Source of the DNA: an uncultured bacterium | GTDB lineage: Bacteria > Bacillota_I > Bacilli_A > Acholeplasmatales > Anaeroplasmataceae | Length of the DNA stretch: 64,000 nt | Direction: 5' to 3' | Assembly: GCA_949293265.1 (NCBI GenBank) | Contig: CASFCK010000004.1 | Coordinates: forward strand, 28,054-92,053 | Shown: positions 27,763 to 39,613 of the stretch, one piece after another | How positions within the stretch are numbered: position 1 is the first letter of the stretch | How the letters are laid out: every line of letters starts with the position of its first letter | Program-made: the position numbers and the translations under genes | Notes under the pieces: generated by a model | Told to the model about the DNA's origin: nothing | What the model saw: the letters and a program-made list of their open reading frames with translations, nothing else | Database searches by the model: none

Positions 27763-27820
27763 TGCAAAAAGGTGCAACATATGATAAAATCAAACTTGCA
27801 AAAAGGTGTAACATATGATA
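27763..27820 (+). repeat. Two 24-bp direct repeats upstream of the DUF4143 ATPase
   Basis: TGCAAAAAGGTG(C/T)AACATATGATA occurs at 27763-27786 and 27797-27820 with a single mismatch and a 34-base period. Each copy contains TTGCAA/TGCAA and TATGAT-like elements. The repeats lie just before the ATPase start and look like operator sites or a duplicated promoter. Confidence 0.75.
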
Positions 27821-27834
27821 GAGGATGGTGCGAA

Positions 27835-29189
27835 ATGGAAAGAAAATATTTAAATGATCTATTGAAACGGAAGGATGATGAGGATAGGAGCCCCTTTTAG
27901 TTTTAGGGGCTAGACAAGTTGGAAAAACCTATCTCATAGAAGAATTATTCGCAAAAGAATATTATAAAAATAATTATTTAAAAATTGATTGTTCTAATGA
28001 ACTTGATTTTGTAGAATATGTTTTCAAAAATGATAACTTGACCAAAGTTCTAGAATATATTCAAATACGTTACGATTTTATACCAGACAAAAATCATCTT
28101 TTATTTTTTGATGAGGCACAAGAATGCTTACCAATAATTAAAATGATGAAGCATTTTTGTGAACTAAAAAGAGAAATACCAGTAATAGTTTCCGATTCAC
28201 TAGTTAGAATTAAAATAAATAGGTATGCACATAAAAGAGGAGGATATGCAAATAAGAGCTTTTTATTTCCAGTAGGTAAGATTAATAGATTGATTATTTA
28301 TCCTTTGACTTTTGATGAATTTGTGTATAACTATAAGAAAAATATTTATGACTACATAAAAAAAACATTTATAAATAAAACATACATCAATGAAGAAATA
28401 CATAAAGATTTGATGGACGTTTTTAACGACTATTTATTTGTAGGTGGAATGCCAGAAGCCGTAAATACATTTATTAAATATAAAGATAATAAGGCTAATG
28501 CATATTTGAAAGTTTCTAATAAACTTGCAGAAATTTATTCGGATTATTTAAATGATATGGAACTATATCAAGCAAGCACCGAGTCAATCATGAAAAGTAG
28601 GCTGATATTTAGAAATATTTATTCACAATTAAATAAGAAAAATAAGAACTTTAAACCGACTCAAATTAATGAAAATTATAAAAACAGGGATATTTTTACA
28701 CCAATAGAATGGTTAATAGCAGCTAATATTATTAACAAATCTTACTTATTAAAAGAATATGTAACAACACCGCTAATAGAAAGCAGTGATTCAATGTATC
28801 GTTTATATTTAGCAGATATGGGGCTATTTACATATCAAAGTGGTTTAAATGCTAAAACCTTTGTATTAAATAAATATAATGCGCTTTCTGGAATTTATTA
28901 TGAAAACTATATATCTATTGAATTGGTTGCTAGAAATTATAATTTGTTTTATTGGAAAGGTAAACGAAATAGTGAATTAGAATTTTTGATCGATTTAGGT
29001 GGTGTTGTAATTCCAATAGATTGTAAAAAAAATAAAGGTTCATTAAATTCGATAGCAGAATATAGAATGCATAACAAAAAAAGCATGGTTCTTAAAGTGT
29101 CAAATAATCATTATGGTTATGATGAAAATAATGATATATTAACAATTCCTTATTATTATTTAGCATTTTATTTAAATTCATTAAATTAA
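27835..29189 (+). pseudogene. DUF4143-type ATPase with a homopolymer frameshift
   Basis: An AAA+ ATPase/DUF4143 protein of about 450 residues. Translation from ATG 27835 (MERKYLNDLL) runs into TAG at 27898 because a run of four C at 27891-27894 appears one base short. In the other frame it continues as LLVLGARQVGKT (Walker A), LLFFDEAQEC (Walker B), a sensor-1 region with VSDSL in place of the usual TGSS/TGSL, DYLFVGGMPEAV, and the C-terminal SELEFLID...IPIDCKK nuclease-like block, ending normally at 29189. It is either recently inactivated, phase-variable, or a sequencing error. AGCCCC (27889-27894) can pair with GGGGCT (27906-27911) around the shift. Confidence 0.8.
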
Positions 29190-29213
29190 AAAATAATAAT
29201 TTAATTCTATTTA

Positions 29214-29222
29214 TGATATAAT
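29214..29222 (+). promoter_or_regulatory. Promoter -10 of cca
   Basis: Extended -10 element TGATATAAT, 19 bases before the cca start codon; no convincing -35. RBS GAAGGTG follows. Confidence 0.55.
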
Positions 29223-29241
29223 CATAATAGAAGGTGTTATT

Positions 29242-30573
29242 ATGGTTATTAAAATTCCGCAATATGTTAAAGAGATTTTAGCTATTTTAAATAATTATGG
29301 TGAGGCTTATATCGTTGGTGGTTGTGTTAGAGATAGTTTATTAAATTTAACACCTAATGATTGGGATATTACTACCGATAGAACCCCAGAAGAAATAAAA
29401 GAAATATTTAAAGATTATAAAATAATTAATAAAAATGGTGAAAAACATGGTACTATAACAATCTTTTTTAAAAAAAGGCAAATAGAAATAACCACATATC
29501 GGGAAGATAAAAATTATTTAGATGGCCGTCATCCTAGTGAAGTTACCTTCACTAGAACTTTAAAAAATGACTTAGCTAGAAGAGATTTTACAATTAATGC
29601 TATGGCATATAATGAAAAAATTGGCTTAGTAGATTTATTTGGTGGTATAACTGATTTAAAAAATAAATTAATTAAAACAGTAGGAGATCCATATAAAAGA
29701 TTTAGTGAAGATTATCTTAGAATAATAAGAGGATTGAGATTTGTTTCTAAGCTTGGTTTTAATATGGAAGAATACACCTTAAAAGCTAGCCTAGATTTGG
29801 CTCCTGAAATATTAAAATATATATCAGGAGAAAGAATTAGAGAAGAATTAAAAGGAATTTTATTAGGTTATAATGCATTTAATACATTAATAAACTATAA
29901 AGACATAATAGCAAACTTTATACCGGAACTTAAACCTTGTTTCGATTTTAATCAAAACAATCCTTATCATGCTCATGATGTTTATAGTCATATTTGCTAT
30001 GTCGTAAGTTATACTAAACCTAACTTCATTAGTCGTTTAGCTGCATTACTACACGATATAGGTAAACCCCAAGCTTATAGTGAAGAAATTAAAGATGGGA
30101 GAATAAGAGGACATTTTTATAATCATGCTGATATTTCATTATCTATTAGTAAAATTATAGCTAATAGATTAAAGCTTTCAAATGAAGAAAAAAGTAAATT
30201 ATATTATTTAGTTAAAGAACATGATTGTTTAATTGATGCTAATAAACGATTAATAAAAAGGCTTATTATTAGAACTCCTAACGAAAGTAAAGATTTATTA
30301 TTCCAATTATTAGATTTAAAACAAGCAGATCAAAGAGACCATTTAAATGTTAAACCATTAAAAATTAAAGAAATAGTAGAAATAATAAATGAAATATATG
30401 AAGATAATGAAGTTTTAAAAATTTCTGACTTAAAAATTAATGGTAACGATTTGATAAAGCTTGGTTATCAAGGAAAAGAAATAGGACAAAATTTAAAAAA
30501 GTTATTTACGGCAGTCTTAAATGAAGAAGTAGTAAATGATTATGATGAATTAGTTAATTATTTAAGGAGTTGA
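29242..30573 (+). CDS. cca: CCA tRNA nucleotidyltransferase with HD domain
   Basis: Adds or repairs the 3' CCA end of tRNA. 443 residues: class II nucleotidyltransferase head with YIVGGCVRDSLL and DWDITTD (catalytic carboxylates), RRDFTINAMAYN, the tRNA-binding central region, and a C-terminal HD hydrolase domain with ALLHDIGKP and HDCL. Length matches Firmicute CCA enzymes carrying the HD domain. ATG at 29242 with GAAGGTG upstream. The next gene's RBS lies inside its last codons. Confidence 0.93.
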   Translation: MVIKIPQYVKEILAILNNYGEAYIVGGCVRDSLLNLTPNDWDITTDRTPEEIKEIFKDYKIINKNGEKHGTITIFFKKRQIEITTYREDKNYLDGRHPSEVTFTRTLKNDLARRDFTINAMAYNEKIGLVDLFGGITDLKNKLIKTVGDPYKRFSEDYLRIIRGLRFVSKLGFNMEEYTLKASLDLAPEILKYISGERIREELKGILLGYNAFNTLINYKDIIANFIPELKPCFDFNQNNPYHAHDVYSHICYVVSYTKPNFISRLAALLHDIGKPQAYSEEIKDGRIRGHFYNHADISLSISKIIANRLKLSNEEKSKLYYLVKEHDCLIDANKRLIKRLIIRTPNESKDLLFQLLDLKQADQRDHLNVKPLKIKEIVEIINEIYEDNEVLKISDLKINGNDLIKLGYQGKEIGQNLKKLFTAVLNEEVVNDYDELVNYLRS

Positions 30574-30578
30574 AGAAA

Positions 30579-31418
30579 ATGAAAAAATTATGGTTATTAC
30601 TTTCTTTATTTTTAATTTTATTTATAACACCATTAGTTTCAGCTGATACAGGCCCTAAACCATTTATTAGTCTTCAATTTAGTGATGATACATCAAACCT
30701 ATATATTACATTATTAGGTGAGGATGAATATAATGGGCCTTGGATAAGTTTTGAAAAATATAGTTCTGATGAATTAAGTTATGCTGAAAATCTGGATAAT
30801 TTTTATGAGGCGACTAGTTATAATACGCCATTTTATATATTTATTAAGTTTTTAAATTATCAAGATGATTATTATTTTTATGGTTTACCATATTCCGTTA
30901 ATGAAAATAATGAATACAGATGGTATTATTATCCACCTGATGATTTTAAAGTGTTAATTTATAACATAGATACAGATTCATTTTCAATTAGTCAAGTTTA
31001 TTCTTGTTATGCCTTTAGTAGTTATTATGAAGTAAGTTTAAGTGATGGCAATATTAAACTTACGAATAATTATAATTACACTAAAGAAATATTATTTTTA
31101 GTTTTAAGAATAGTTATTACTATTGCGGTTGAGTTATTAGTTGCTCTAATTTTTATTAAATGGTTTAAAAAACGTGAATTTTTAATTATTTTATTTACTA
31201 ATATCGTGACGCAAATTATCTTAAATGTTTTAGTAAATCTAGTTACATATTTTACAGGCTTAGGAGTTATAATTTTAATATTAGGTGAAATTATTGTTTT
31301 AATTTTAGAATTAATAACTTATTTATTAACATTTAAAAAAGGTACTAAAGGTTTTGCCGTTACTTATGTATTTTTAGCTAATATATTAAGTTTTATATTA
31401 GGAATTTTATTATTATGA
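30579..31418 (+). CDS. Secreted-head, multi-pass membrane protein with ADTGPKP motif
   Basis: 279 residues. A type I signal peptide (about 1-23) ending VSA is followed by ADTGPKP, an extracytoplasmic domain of about 150 residues containing TLLGEDEYNGPW, and four C-terminal hydrophobic segments. I recall similar conserved membrane proteins in Clostridia that start the mature chain with ADxGPKP, of unknown function. ATG 30579 has AGGAG at a normal distance; a TTG at 30570 is too close to it. Overlaps the next gene by ATGA. Confidence 0.65.
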   Translation: MKKLWLLLSLFLILFITPLVSADTGPKPFISLQFSDDTSNLYITLLGEDEYNGPWISFEKYSSDELSYAENLDNFYEATSYNTPFYIFIKFLNYQDDYYFYGLPYSVNENNEYRWYYYPPDDFKVLIYNIDTDSFSISQVYSCYAFSSYYEVSLSDGNIKLTNNYNYTKEILFLVLRIVITIAVELLVALIFIKWFKKREFLIILFTNIVTQIILNVLVNLVTYFTGLGVIILILGEIIVLILELITYLLTFKKGTKGFAVTYVFLANILSFILGILLL

Positions 31419-33232
31419 ATCTAGATTTAATAAAAAAATATAATGTTATTAATAAAGAAATAGATGTATTAAATCCTTTATCAGTCGGTAATGGTAGTTT
31501 TGTTTTTACGGCAGATGTAACAGGATTGCAAACTTTAGTTAATGAATATAAAGTTTTTCCTTTACTTAGTATGGAAGAAAAATTTGCTTATAAAGAGGCC
31601 AAAAAAGAAATTAAATTAAAAAGTTATCAAGCTTATAATAGAATTGTAAATTATATGACGGATAGTACTAATCAGGAAGAAGCTTTTAATGATTTAAGAA
31701 CTAATTATTTTAAATATAACATGTTTAATTTAGCTTTTTATTATAATGATAAATTAATTAATAAAGATGATATATCAAATATAGACCAAGAATTAGATCT
31801 AATTCATGGCACATTATATTCAAACTTCAAATATAATAATCAAAATATTCAAGTTATTACTAGAGTTTGTCATGATAAAGACAAATTAATTATTGAAGTA
31901 AAATCTAAATTATTAAATACAGGTCTAATTGTAAAATTTAGGTCTTTTAAAGCGGATTACAATAAATATGGTTGTTTAAATGAGTTAGTTAATAAATTAG
32001 AAATAAATAATAACTTAATAAAAATAGAGGATGATTACCGTAAAGATATAATTAAATATGAAACTAATGGTTTAGTTATCGTAAAAGATAAAGAAATTGG
32101 TTTTAGTAATAATGATTATTTACAGTTAAGTTTAGATATTAACAACAATGAAAATAATTTATGTTCTTTAGAAGAATATTTCTTAAAATTAAATAATTAT
32201 TTATCTAATAATGAGGAAATAAATAGAAGAATTATTTTATCGCTTTATTTAATAAGAATAAATTCATGTGGTAAATTTCCACCAGCAGAAACCGGATTAA
32301 CGTGTAATAGTTGGTATGGTAAATTTCATTTAGAGATGCATCTATGGCATCATTTAGGATTAATTTATTATGGGGCTTATGAAGAAGTTATTAATAGTCT
32401 AGATTATTATTTTTCTATTTATGAAGAAGCTAAAAAAAGAGCTAAAACAAACGGTTTTAATGGTTGTAGATGGCCAAAAATAACTGATCCTTCAGGCCTT
32501 GATTCTCCTTCAAGCATTGGGCCTTTGTTAATGTGGCAACAACCACATTTAGTGTTTATGTTATTAGAGATAAAAAGATTAAATCAAGATTTTAATTTAT
32601 CGAAATATGATATCTTAATTAAAGAAACATTAGCTTGTTTAACCTCTTTCTTTTATAAAAAAGATGATACCTATTATTTAGATTATCCTTTAATCCCTGC
32701 TTGTGAATGTTATGATCCACTAACAACATTTAGTCCAATTTTAGAAGTAGAATATTTTTGTTATGTGTTAGATTTAGCTAATAGTTATGGTTATGGTACT
32801 GCTGTTTCTAGAGATATAGTTAATAAGGCAGTTAAGCCTAAAGTAATTGCTTCATGTTATGAAGGGCATATTAATACAAATGAAACTTATATTAAATTTA
32901 ATAAAGACCACCCACTGCCAATTATGGCTTATAGTTTCTTTAAGAGTAAAAGATTAGATAGAAATGTTGTATTAAATTCTTTAAATAAAATAAATGAAAC
33001 TTGGAATTTTAATTCATTATGGGGATGGGATTTTCCTTCGCTTGCGTTAGCATATTATAATCTTGGTTATAAAGATAAAGCTATTAAGATGTTATTAGCT
33101 GATTATTCTAAAAATACATATTTAAAAAATGGTCATAATATGCAAAAACCAGAAGAAGAAATATTGCCTTTGTATTTACCTGGTAATGGAGCTTTTTTAA
33201 TAGCATGTTACCACTTATTTAAGTCACATTAA
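31415..33232 (+). CDS. Six-hairpin glycosidase-like protein
   Basis: 605 residues without a signal peptide, so cytoplasmic. The second half has the characteristic sequence of an (alpha/alpha)6 six-hairpin glycosidase: FPPAETGLTCNSWYGKFH, EMHLWHHLG, WPKITDPSG and SPSSIGPLLMWQQPH. The N-terminal part resembles a beta-sandwich domain found before such catalytic barrels. The substrate is unknown; relatives include phosphorylases and hydrolases of alpha-linked sugars. Its stop codon lies inside the terminator stem at 33221. It shares an operon with cca and the ADTGPKP protein, an unusual pairing. Confidence 0.68.
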   Translation: MNLDLIKKYNVINKEIDVLNPLSVGNGSFVFTADVTGLQTLVNEYKVFPLLSMEEKFAYKEAKKEIKLKSYQAYNRIVNYMTDSTNQEEAFNDLRTNYFKYNMFNLAFYYNDKLINKDDISNIDQELDLIHGTLYSNFKYNNQNIQVITRVCHDKDKLIIEVKSKLLNTGLIVKFRSFKADYNKYGCLNELVNKLEINNNLIKIEDDYRKDIIKYETNGLVIVKDKEIGFSNNDYLQLSLDINNNENNLCSLEEYFLKLNNYLSNNEEINRRIILSLYLIRINSCGKFPPAETGLTCNSWYGKFHLEMHLWHHLGLIYYGAYEEVINSLDYYFSIYEEAKKRAKTNGFNGCRWPKITDPSGLDSPSSIGPLLMWQQPHLVFMLLEIKRLNQDFNLSKYDILIKETLACLTSFFYKKDDTYYLDYPLIPACECYDPLTTFSPILEVEYFCYVLDLANSYGYGTAVSRDIVNKAVKPKVIASCYEGHINTNETYIKFNKDHPLPIMAYSFFKSKRLDRNVVLNSLNKINETWNFNSLWGWDFPSLALAYYNLGYKDKAIKMLLADYSKNTYLKNGHNMQKPEEEILPLYLPGNGAFLIACYHLFKSH

Positions 33233-33246
33233 TTGTGACTTTTTTT
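33221..33246 (+). terminator. Terminator overlapping the stop codon of the glycosidase gene
   Basis: AAGTCACA (33221-33228) pairs with TGTGACTT (33234-33241), followed by six T. The TAA stop (33230-33232) is in the loop. Confidence 0.88.
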
Positions 33247-33266
33247 GTTGAAAGCGTTTAATATGT

Positions 33267-33295
33267 TTGCTAAAAGTAATATAAAGTGATATCAT
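33267..33295 (+). promoter_or_regulatory. Promoter of the atp operon
   Basis: -35 TTGCTA (33267-33272), 17-base spacer, -10 TATCAT (33290-33295) preceded by an extended TGA. It lies 38 bases before atpB. Confidence 0.7.
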
Positions 33296-33332
33296 TTAGC
33301 AATGAGATACCTAAAGAAGGTGATTAGATAAA

Positions 33333-34166
33333 ATGAGTAAAAAAAGAAAGAAAATAAGTTTAATTATTTATGCTAGTTTAATAATTATATTATTAATAGC
33401 TGCGTTATTAGTTCCTGGTCATCAAAAAGGGGAAACGATTCAAGAAGCTATGTCTGATGCTGTTTTGCATGAGCGAAATAAAGTCTCTTTGTTTGGTTTA
33501 ATTGATGTAAATCCAGGCTTAATTTCTAGTTATTTTGTTACTTTTGGATTATTGATTGTTGCATTAATAATTAGAATATTTGTTATACCAAGATTTAAAT
33601 ATCAACCGGGTAAATTTCAAATGGTTTTAGAAGAAGCAGTATCATTTTTTGATAATATGGCTAAATCAAATAGTCCCCATCACAATAGGTTTTTAGGAGC
33701 TTATATTTTTGGGGCTGGTGTTTACATATTTTTTGGGACTTTATTTGAATTAGTTGGAATTGAAATTATGTGTATTACGGGTGAACCGATGTCTTTACCT
33801 GCACCTTTATCCGATATAAATGGGGCTATAATGATTGGTTGTTTAAGTTATTTGGTTATAATGTTTGGTGGTATTAAAGCTAACAAAGCTAAGGGTGTAG
33901 TTTTAACATTAAAAGAGTTTTCGCTACCAATATCTATGAGTTTTAGATTGTTTGGTGCCTTGCTTAGTGGATTGTTAGTAACAGAATTAGTTTATTACTA
34001 TGTCGCGTTAAGTTTTGTATTACCTGTAGTTGTAGGAGTGTTATTTACTTTGATTCACGCTTTAGTTCAAACATATGTTTTAACATTATTAACAGCTTTG
34101 TTCTATGGCGAAGTATCAGAAGTGAAAATTAAGAAGAAAAAAAGAGTTAAAGAAGTTGTAGCATAG
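33333..34166 (+). CDS. atpB: ATP synthase subunit a
   Basis: Membrane subunit of the Fo motor, 277 residues with a long N-terminal segment and about six helices. The essential arginine is in SMSFRLFGALLSG, and the final helix has HALVQTYVLTLLTALFYGE. Compared with most bacterial a subunits it has an added N-terminal hydrophobic segment (about 8-26) followed by a polar stretch. First gene of the atp operon; there is no atpI before it. RBS is weak (AAGGTGATTAG). Confidence 0.93.
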   Translation: MSKKRKKISLIIYASLIIILLIAALLVPGHQKGETIQEAMSDAVLHERNKVSLFGLIDVNPGLISSYFVTFGLLIVALIIRIFVIPRFKYQPGKFQMVLEEAVSFFDNMAKSNSPHHNRFLGAYIFGAGVYIFFGTLFELVGIEIMCITGEPMSLPAPLSDINGAIMIGCLSYLVIMFGGIKANKAKGVVLTLKEFSLPISMSFRLFGALLSGLLVTELVYYYVALSFVLPVVVGVLFTLIHALVQTYVLTLLTALFYGEVSEVKIKKKKRVKEVVA

Positions 34167-34175
34167 GAGGAAATC

Positions 34176-34571
34176 ATGAAAAATTTTAAAAAAATAAGTT
34201 ATGCTTTATTATTTGGTATTGGTGTTTTAGTTTGTGTAATGGTGCTTTTATTTGTGTTTAAAGGTAATGATACAAGTAATCTAAATTATTTAACAAGTAA
34301 CCTTGTTGCTAGTAATTTAGCTGAAGAAGTTGTTGTATCTGATAACACAGATGGATTTAAGGCTTTAGCGGCAGGTTTAGCTATCGGTATGGCGGCTTTA
34401 GGTGGTACTATAGCTATGGGTTTAGCAGTAGCTAAAGCAAGTGATTCTATTAGTCGTCAACCTGAGGCAGAAGGAAAAATTAGATCTGCCTTTATGTTAG
34501 GGCTAGTTTTTATTGAAACTGTTGTTATTTATGCTTTAATTGTAGGTATTTTAATTATATTTGTATTATAA
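34176..34571 (+). CDS. atpE: ATP synthase subunit c with N-terminal extension
   Basis: 131 residues, whereas a normal c subunit is about 70-90. An extra hydrophobic segment (about 8-27) and a polar linker come first and may be a cleaved signal or a third helix. The canonical hairpin follows: GLAIGMAALGGTIAMGLAV, the loop SRQPEAE, and the second helix with the ion-binding glutamate E114 followed by T115. In Na+-type rings a Gln sits at the position of M81 and Ser/Thr follows the Glu, so only part of the Na+ motif is present. Long c subunits are known from Mollicutes. Confidence 0.92.
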   Translation: MKNFKKISYALLFGIGVLVCVMVLLFVFKGNDTSNLNYLTSNLVASNLAEEVVVSDNTDGFKALAAGLAIGMAALGGTIAMGLAVAKASDSISRQPEAEGKIRSAFMLGLVFIETVVIYALIVGILIIFVL

Positions 34572-34586
34572 AGATAGGTGAATTTT

Positions 34587-35093
34587 ATGTTTCTTGCAGA
34601 TATTCCGCTAAATATAGATTGGCAACAAATTCTCCTTCATTTACTTAATTTTGTTATTTTAGTTGGTGGGCTATATTTTTTGTTATATGGACCAGTTAAA
34701 AAATTTATGGAAAAAAGAAAAGCACATTATGATGAATTAGAAAATAAAGCTAAAACTAATTTAGATAATGCTAAAATTAAGGAAGAAGAAGTTACAGAAA
34801 AACTTAATAATTTAGCTAATGAGATTGCAAATAAAAGAGCTTTAGCTGATCAAGAATTAGCTGCTTATAGAGAAGAACAAAAAGAATTGGCATTAAAAGA
34901 AGCTGATGATATTTTGAAAAAAGCTACTATTAATGCTAATAGAGAAAAAGACAAGATATTAGATAGTGCTAATAAGGAAATTAAGAATTTAGTTACTGAA
35001 GCTACTAGAAAAGTAGCAAGTAGTAATACGAGTGAAATATTTGAACAATTTTTAGAAGCTGCTAAGGATAGTGAAGATGATGAAAACAATTAA
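34587..35093 (+). CDS. atpF: ATP synthase subunit b
   Basis: Peripheral-stalk subunit, 168 residues: an N-terminal membrane helix (about 14-33) and a long charged coiled coil. ATG at 34587 follows AGGTG at the right distance; a GTG at 34578 lies inside that site. No separate delta gene follows, so the tip of this b subunit must bind the delta-like segment fused to alpha. The alpha gene starts within its last codons. Confidence 0.92.
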   Translation: MFLADIPLNIDWQQILLHLLNFVILVGGLYFLLYGPVKKFMEKRKAHYDELENKAKTNLDNAKIKEEEVTEKLNNLANEIANKRALADQELAAYREEQKELALKEADDILKKATINANREKDKILDSANKEIKNLVTEATRKVASSNTSEIFEQFLEAAKDSEDDENN

Positions 35094-36802
35094 TGCTGTT
35101 TTATACTCTAATATCTGTCCTAGTGAAGAACAAGAAGCAAAAATATTAGAATTTCTTGAGCATAAATATGGTGATGTTAACTTATCTTTTATCAAAGATA
35201 CTAATATTAAAGCTGGTTTTATTTTAGAAGTTGGCTCTGATATTTATGATTGGACTACTAAAGGTAGACTTGAACAATTAATAAAAGAAATTGCAGCTAT
35301 TGATAAAAACAAAAACATTATTCCTATTATTAAAGAAACAGTTGAAAACTTTAAACCAAAAATTGATCCTAGACAAATGGGAAGTGTAGTCAGCGTAATT
35401 GATGGCGTTGTTACAATCAAAGGCCTTGACTTAGTAAAATATGGCGAAATAGTCATCTTTTACAGTGGTGTTAAGGGTATGATTATGTCAATTGACGAAT
35501 ATACAACTTCAGCTATTTTATTTGGTAATAATGAAGATGTATCAGAAGGAATGGCTGTTTATCGTACAAATAAAACGGCAGGAATTGGCGTTGGTGATGC
35601 TTATTTAGGTAGAGTAATAGATGCCCTTGGCAATCCGATAGATGGTAAGGGTGAAATAGAAACTAATACATATTTACCAATTGAGCAGCCTGCCCCGACT
35701 ATTATTGATAGAATGCCTGTTAATAGACCATTAGAAACGGGAATTTTAACAATTGATGCGATGTTCCCAATTGGTAAAGGCCAAAGAGAGTTAATAATAG
35801 GTGATAGACAAACCGGTAAAACTAGTATAGCTTTAGATACAATTTTAAATCAAAAGGGTAAAGATGTAATTTGTATTTATGTTGCGATTGGCCAAAAAGC
35901 TTCTAGTGTAGCTCGCCTTGTTGAAACATTAAGACAACATGATGCAATAGATTACACAGTTGTGGTAGCTTCTTTTGCTAGTGATGAATCAGCACTACAA
36001 TACATCGCACCTTATGCTGGTACATCATTGGCTGAATATTTTATGCATAATGGTAAAGATGTATTAATTGTCTATGATGATTTATCTAAACATGCTATTG
36101 CTTATCGAACAATTTCTTTATTACTTGGCCGAGCACCAGGTAGAGAGGCTTATCCAGGTGATGTATTTTATCTTCATTCAAGATTACTAGAAAGAAGTGC
36201 GCAATTAAGTTTGGCTAATGGTGGTGGTAGTATTACTGCTTTACCGATTGTTGAAACACAATCTAGTGATGTTTCAGCCTATATTCCTACCAACATCATA
36301 TCCATTACAGATGGTCAAATATTTTTAGAAAGTGATTTGTTTTTTAGTGGACAAAGACCGGCTATTAACATTGGCTTATCGGTATCTAGAGTTGGTGGTG
36401 ATGCTCAAACTAAAGCAATGAAAAAAGCAACCGGTACTCTTCGTCTTGACTTAGCTCAATATCGCGAAATTGAAGTTTTCACACAATTTGCTAGTGACTT
36501 AGACCAAAGTACTAAAGATGAGTTAGCATATGGTGCTTGTTTAATGCAAATATTACGGCAAGGTTTACATAAACCTTTAAAACAATATGAGGAAGTTATA
36601 ATTTTATTAACATCTTTAGCGCGTTTATATGTGAAATTTCCGATTAGTCAAATCACAAAGATTAAAGAACAAGTCTTAGAATATTTTAATAAAAATGAAC
36701 AGACATTATGCCAAAATATTGAAATAAATCGTGTACTAACTGAAGAATTGAAAGAAGAAATTATTAATAAAGCCAAAACATTCTTAAATGCTGGTGATTT
36801 AA

Positions 36803-36810
<8 letters not shown>
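35077..36810 (+). CDS. atpA: ATP synthase alpha subunit with fused delta C-terminal domain
   Basis: 577 residues against about 505 for normal alpha. Residues 1 to about 80 carry the signature of the C-terminal half of the delta (OSCP) subunit: AGFILEVGSDIYDWTTKGRL (about 46-65), followed by a helix like the one ending delta. The ordinary alpha N-terminal helix (IIPIIKETVENFK) and crown domain (GSVVSVIDGVVTIKGL) then begin near residue 80-100, and Walker A GDRQTGKT is at about 242. The rest of alpha is intact. The operon has no atpH, so this fusion replaces it and the delta N-terminal helical bundle is missing. ATG 35077 has AAGGA upstream; GTG 35071 is an alternative. Confidence 0.95.
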
Positions 36811-39504
<2,694 letters not shown>

Positions 39505-39513
39505 CGATAAATC

Positions 39514-39540
39514 GTGAAGCTTAAGTGCTTCACTTTTTTT
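39514..39540 (+). terminator. Terminator of the atp operon
   Basis: Perfect stem GTGAAGC (39514-39520)/GCTTCAC (39527-39533) followed by seven T. Confidence 0.92.
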
Positions 39541-39546
39541 ATGTAA

Positions 39547-39579
39547 AAAACTATAAATATTATGAATATTTATAGTTTT
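39547..39579. repeat. 15-bp perfect inverted repeat before the giant lipoprotein gene
   Basis: AAAACTATAAATATT (39547-39561) and its exact complement AATATTTATAGTTTT (39565-39579) with a three-base ATG spacer. It begins 7 bases after the atp terminator and ends 9 bases before a TATAAT (39589-39594), so it covers the -35 region of the next promoter. It is either a repressor operator or a second terminator. Confidence 0.85.
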
Positions 39580-39613
39580 CATGCATCTTATAATAAAAGG
39601 AGGAGATCTACGT

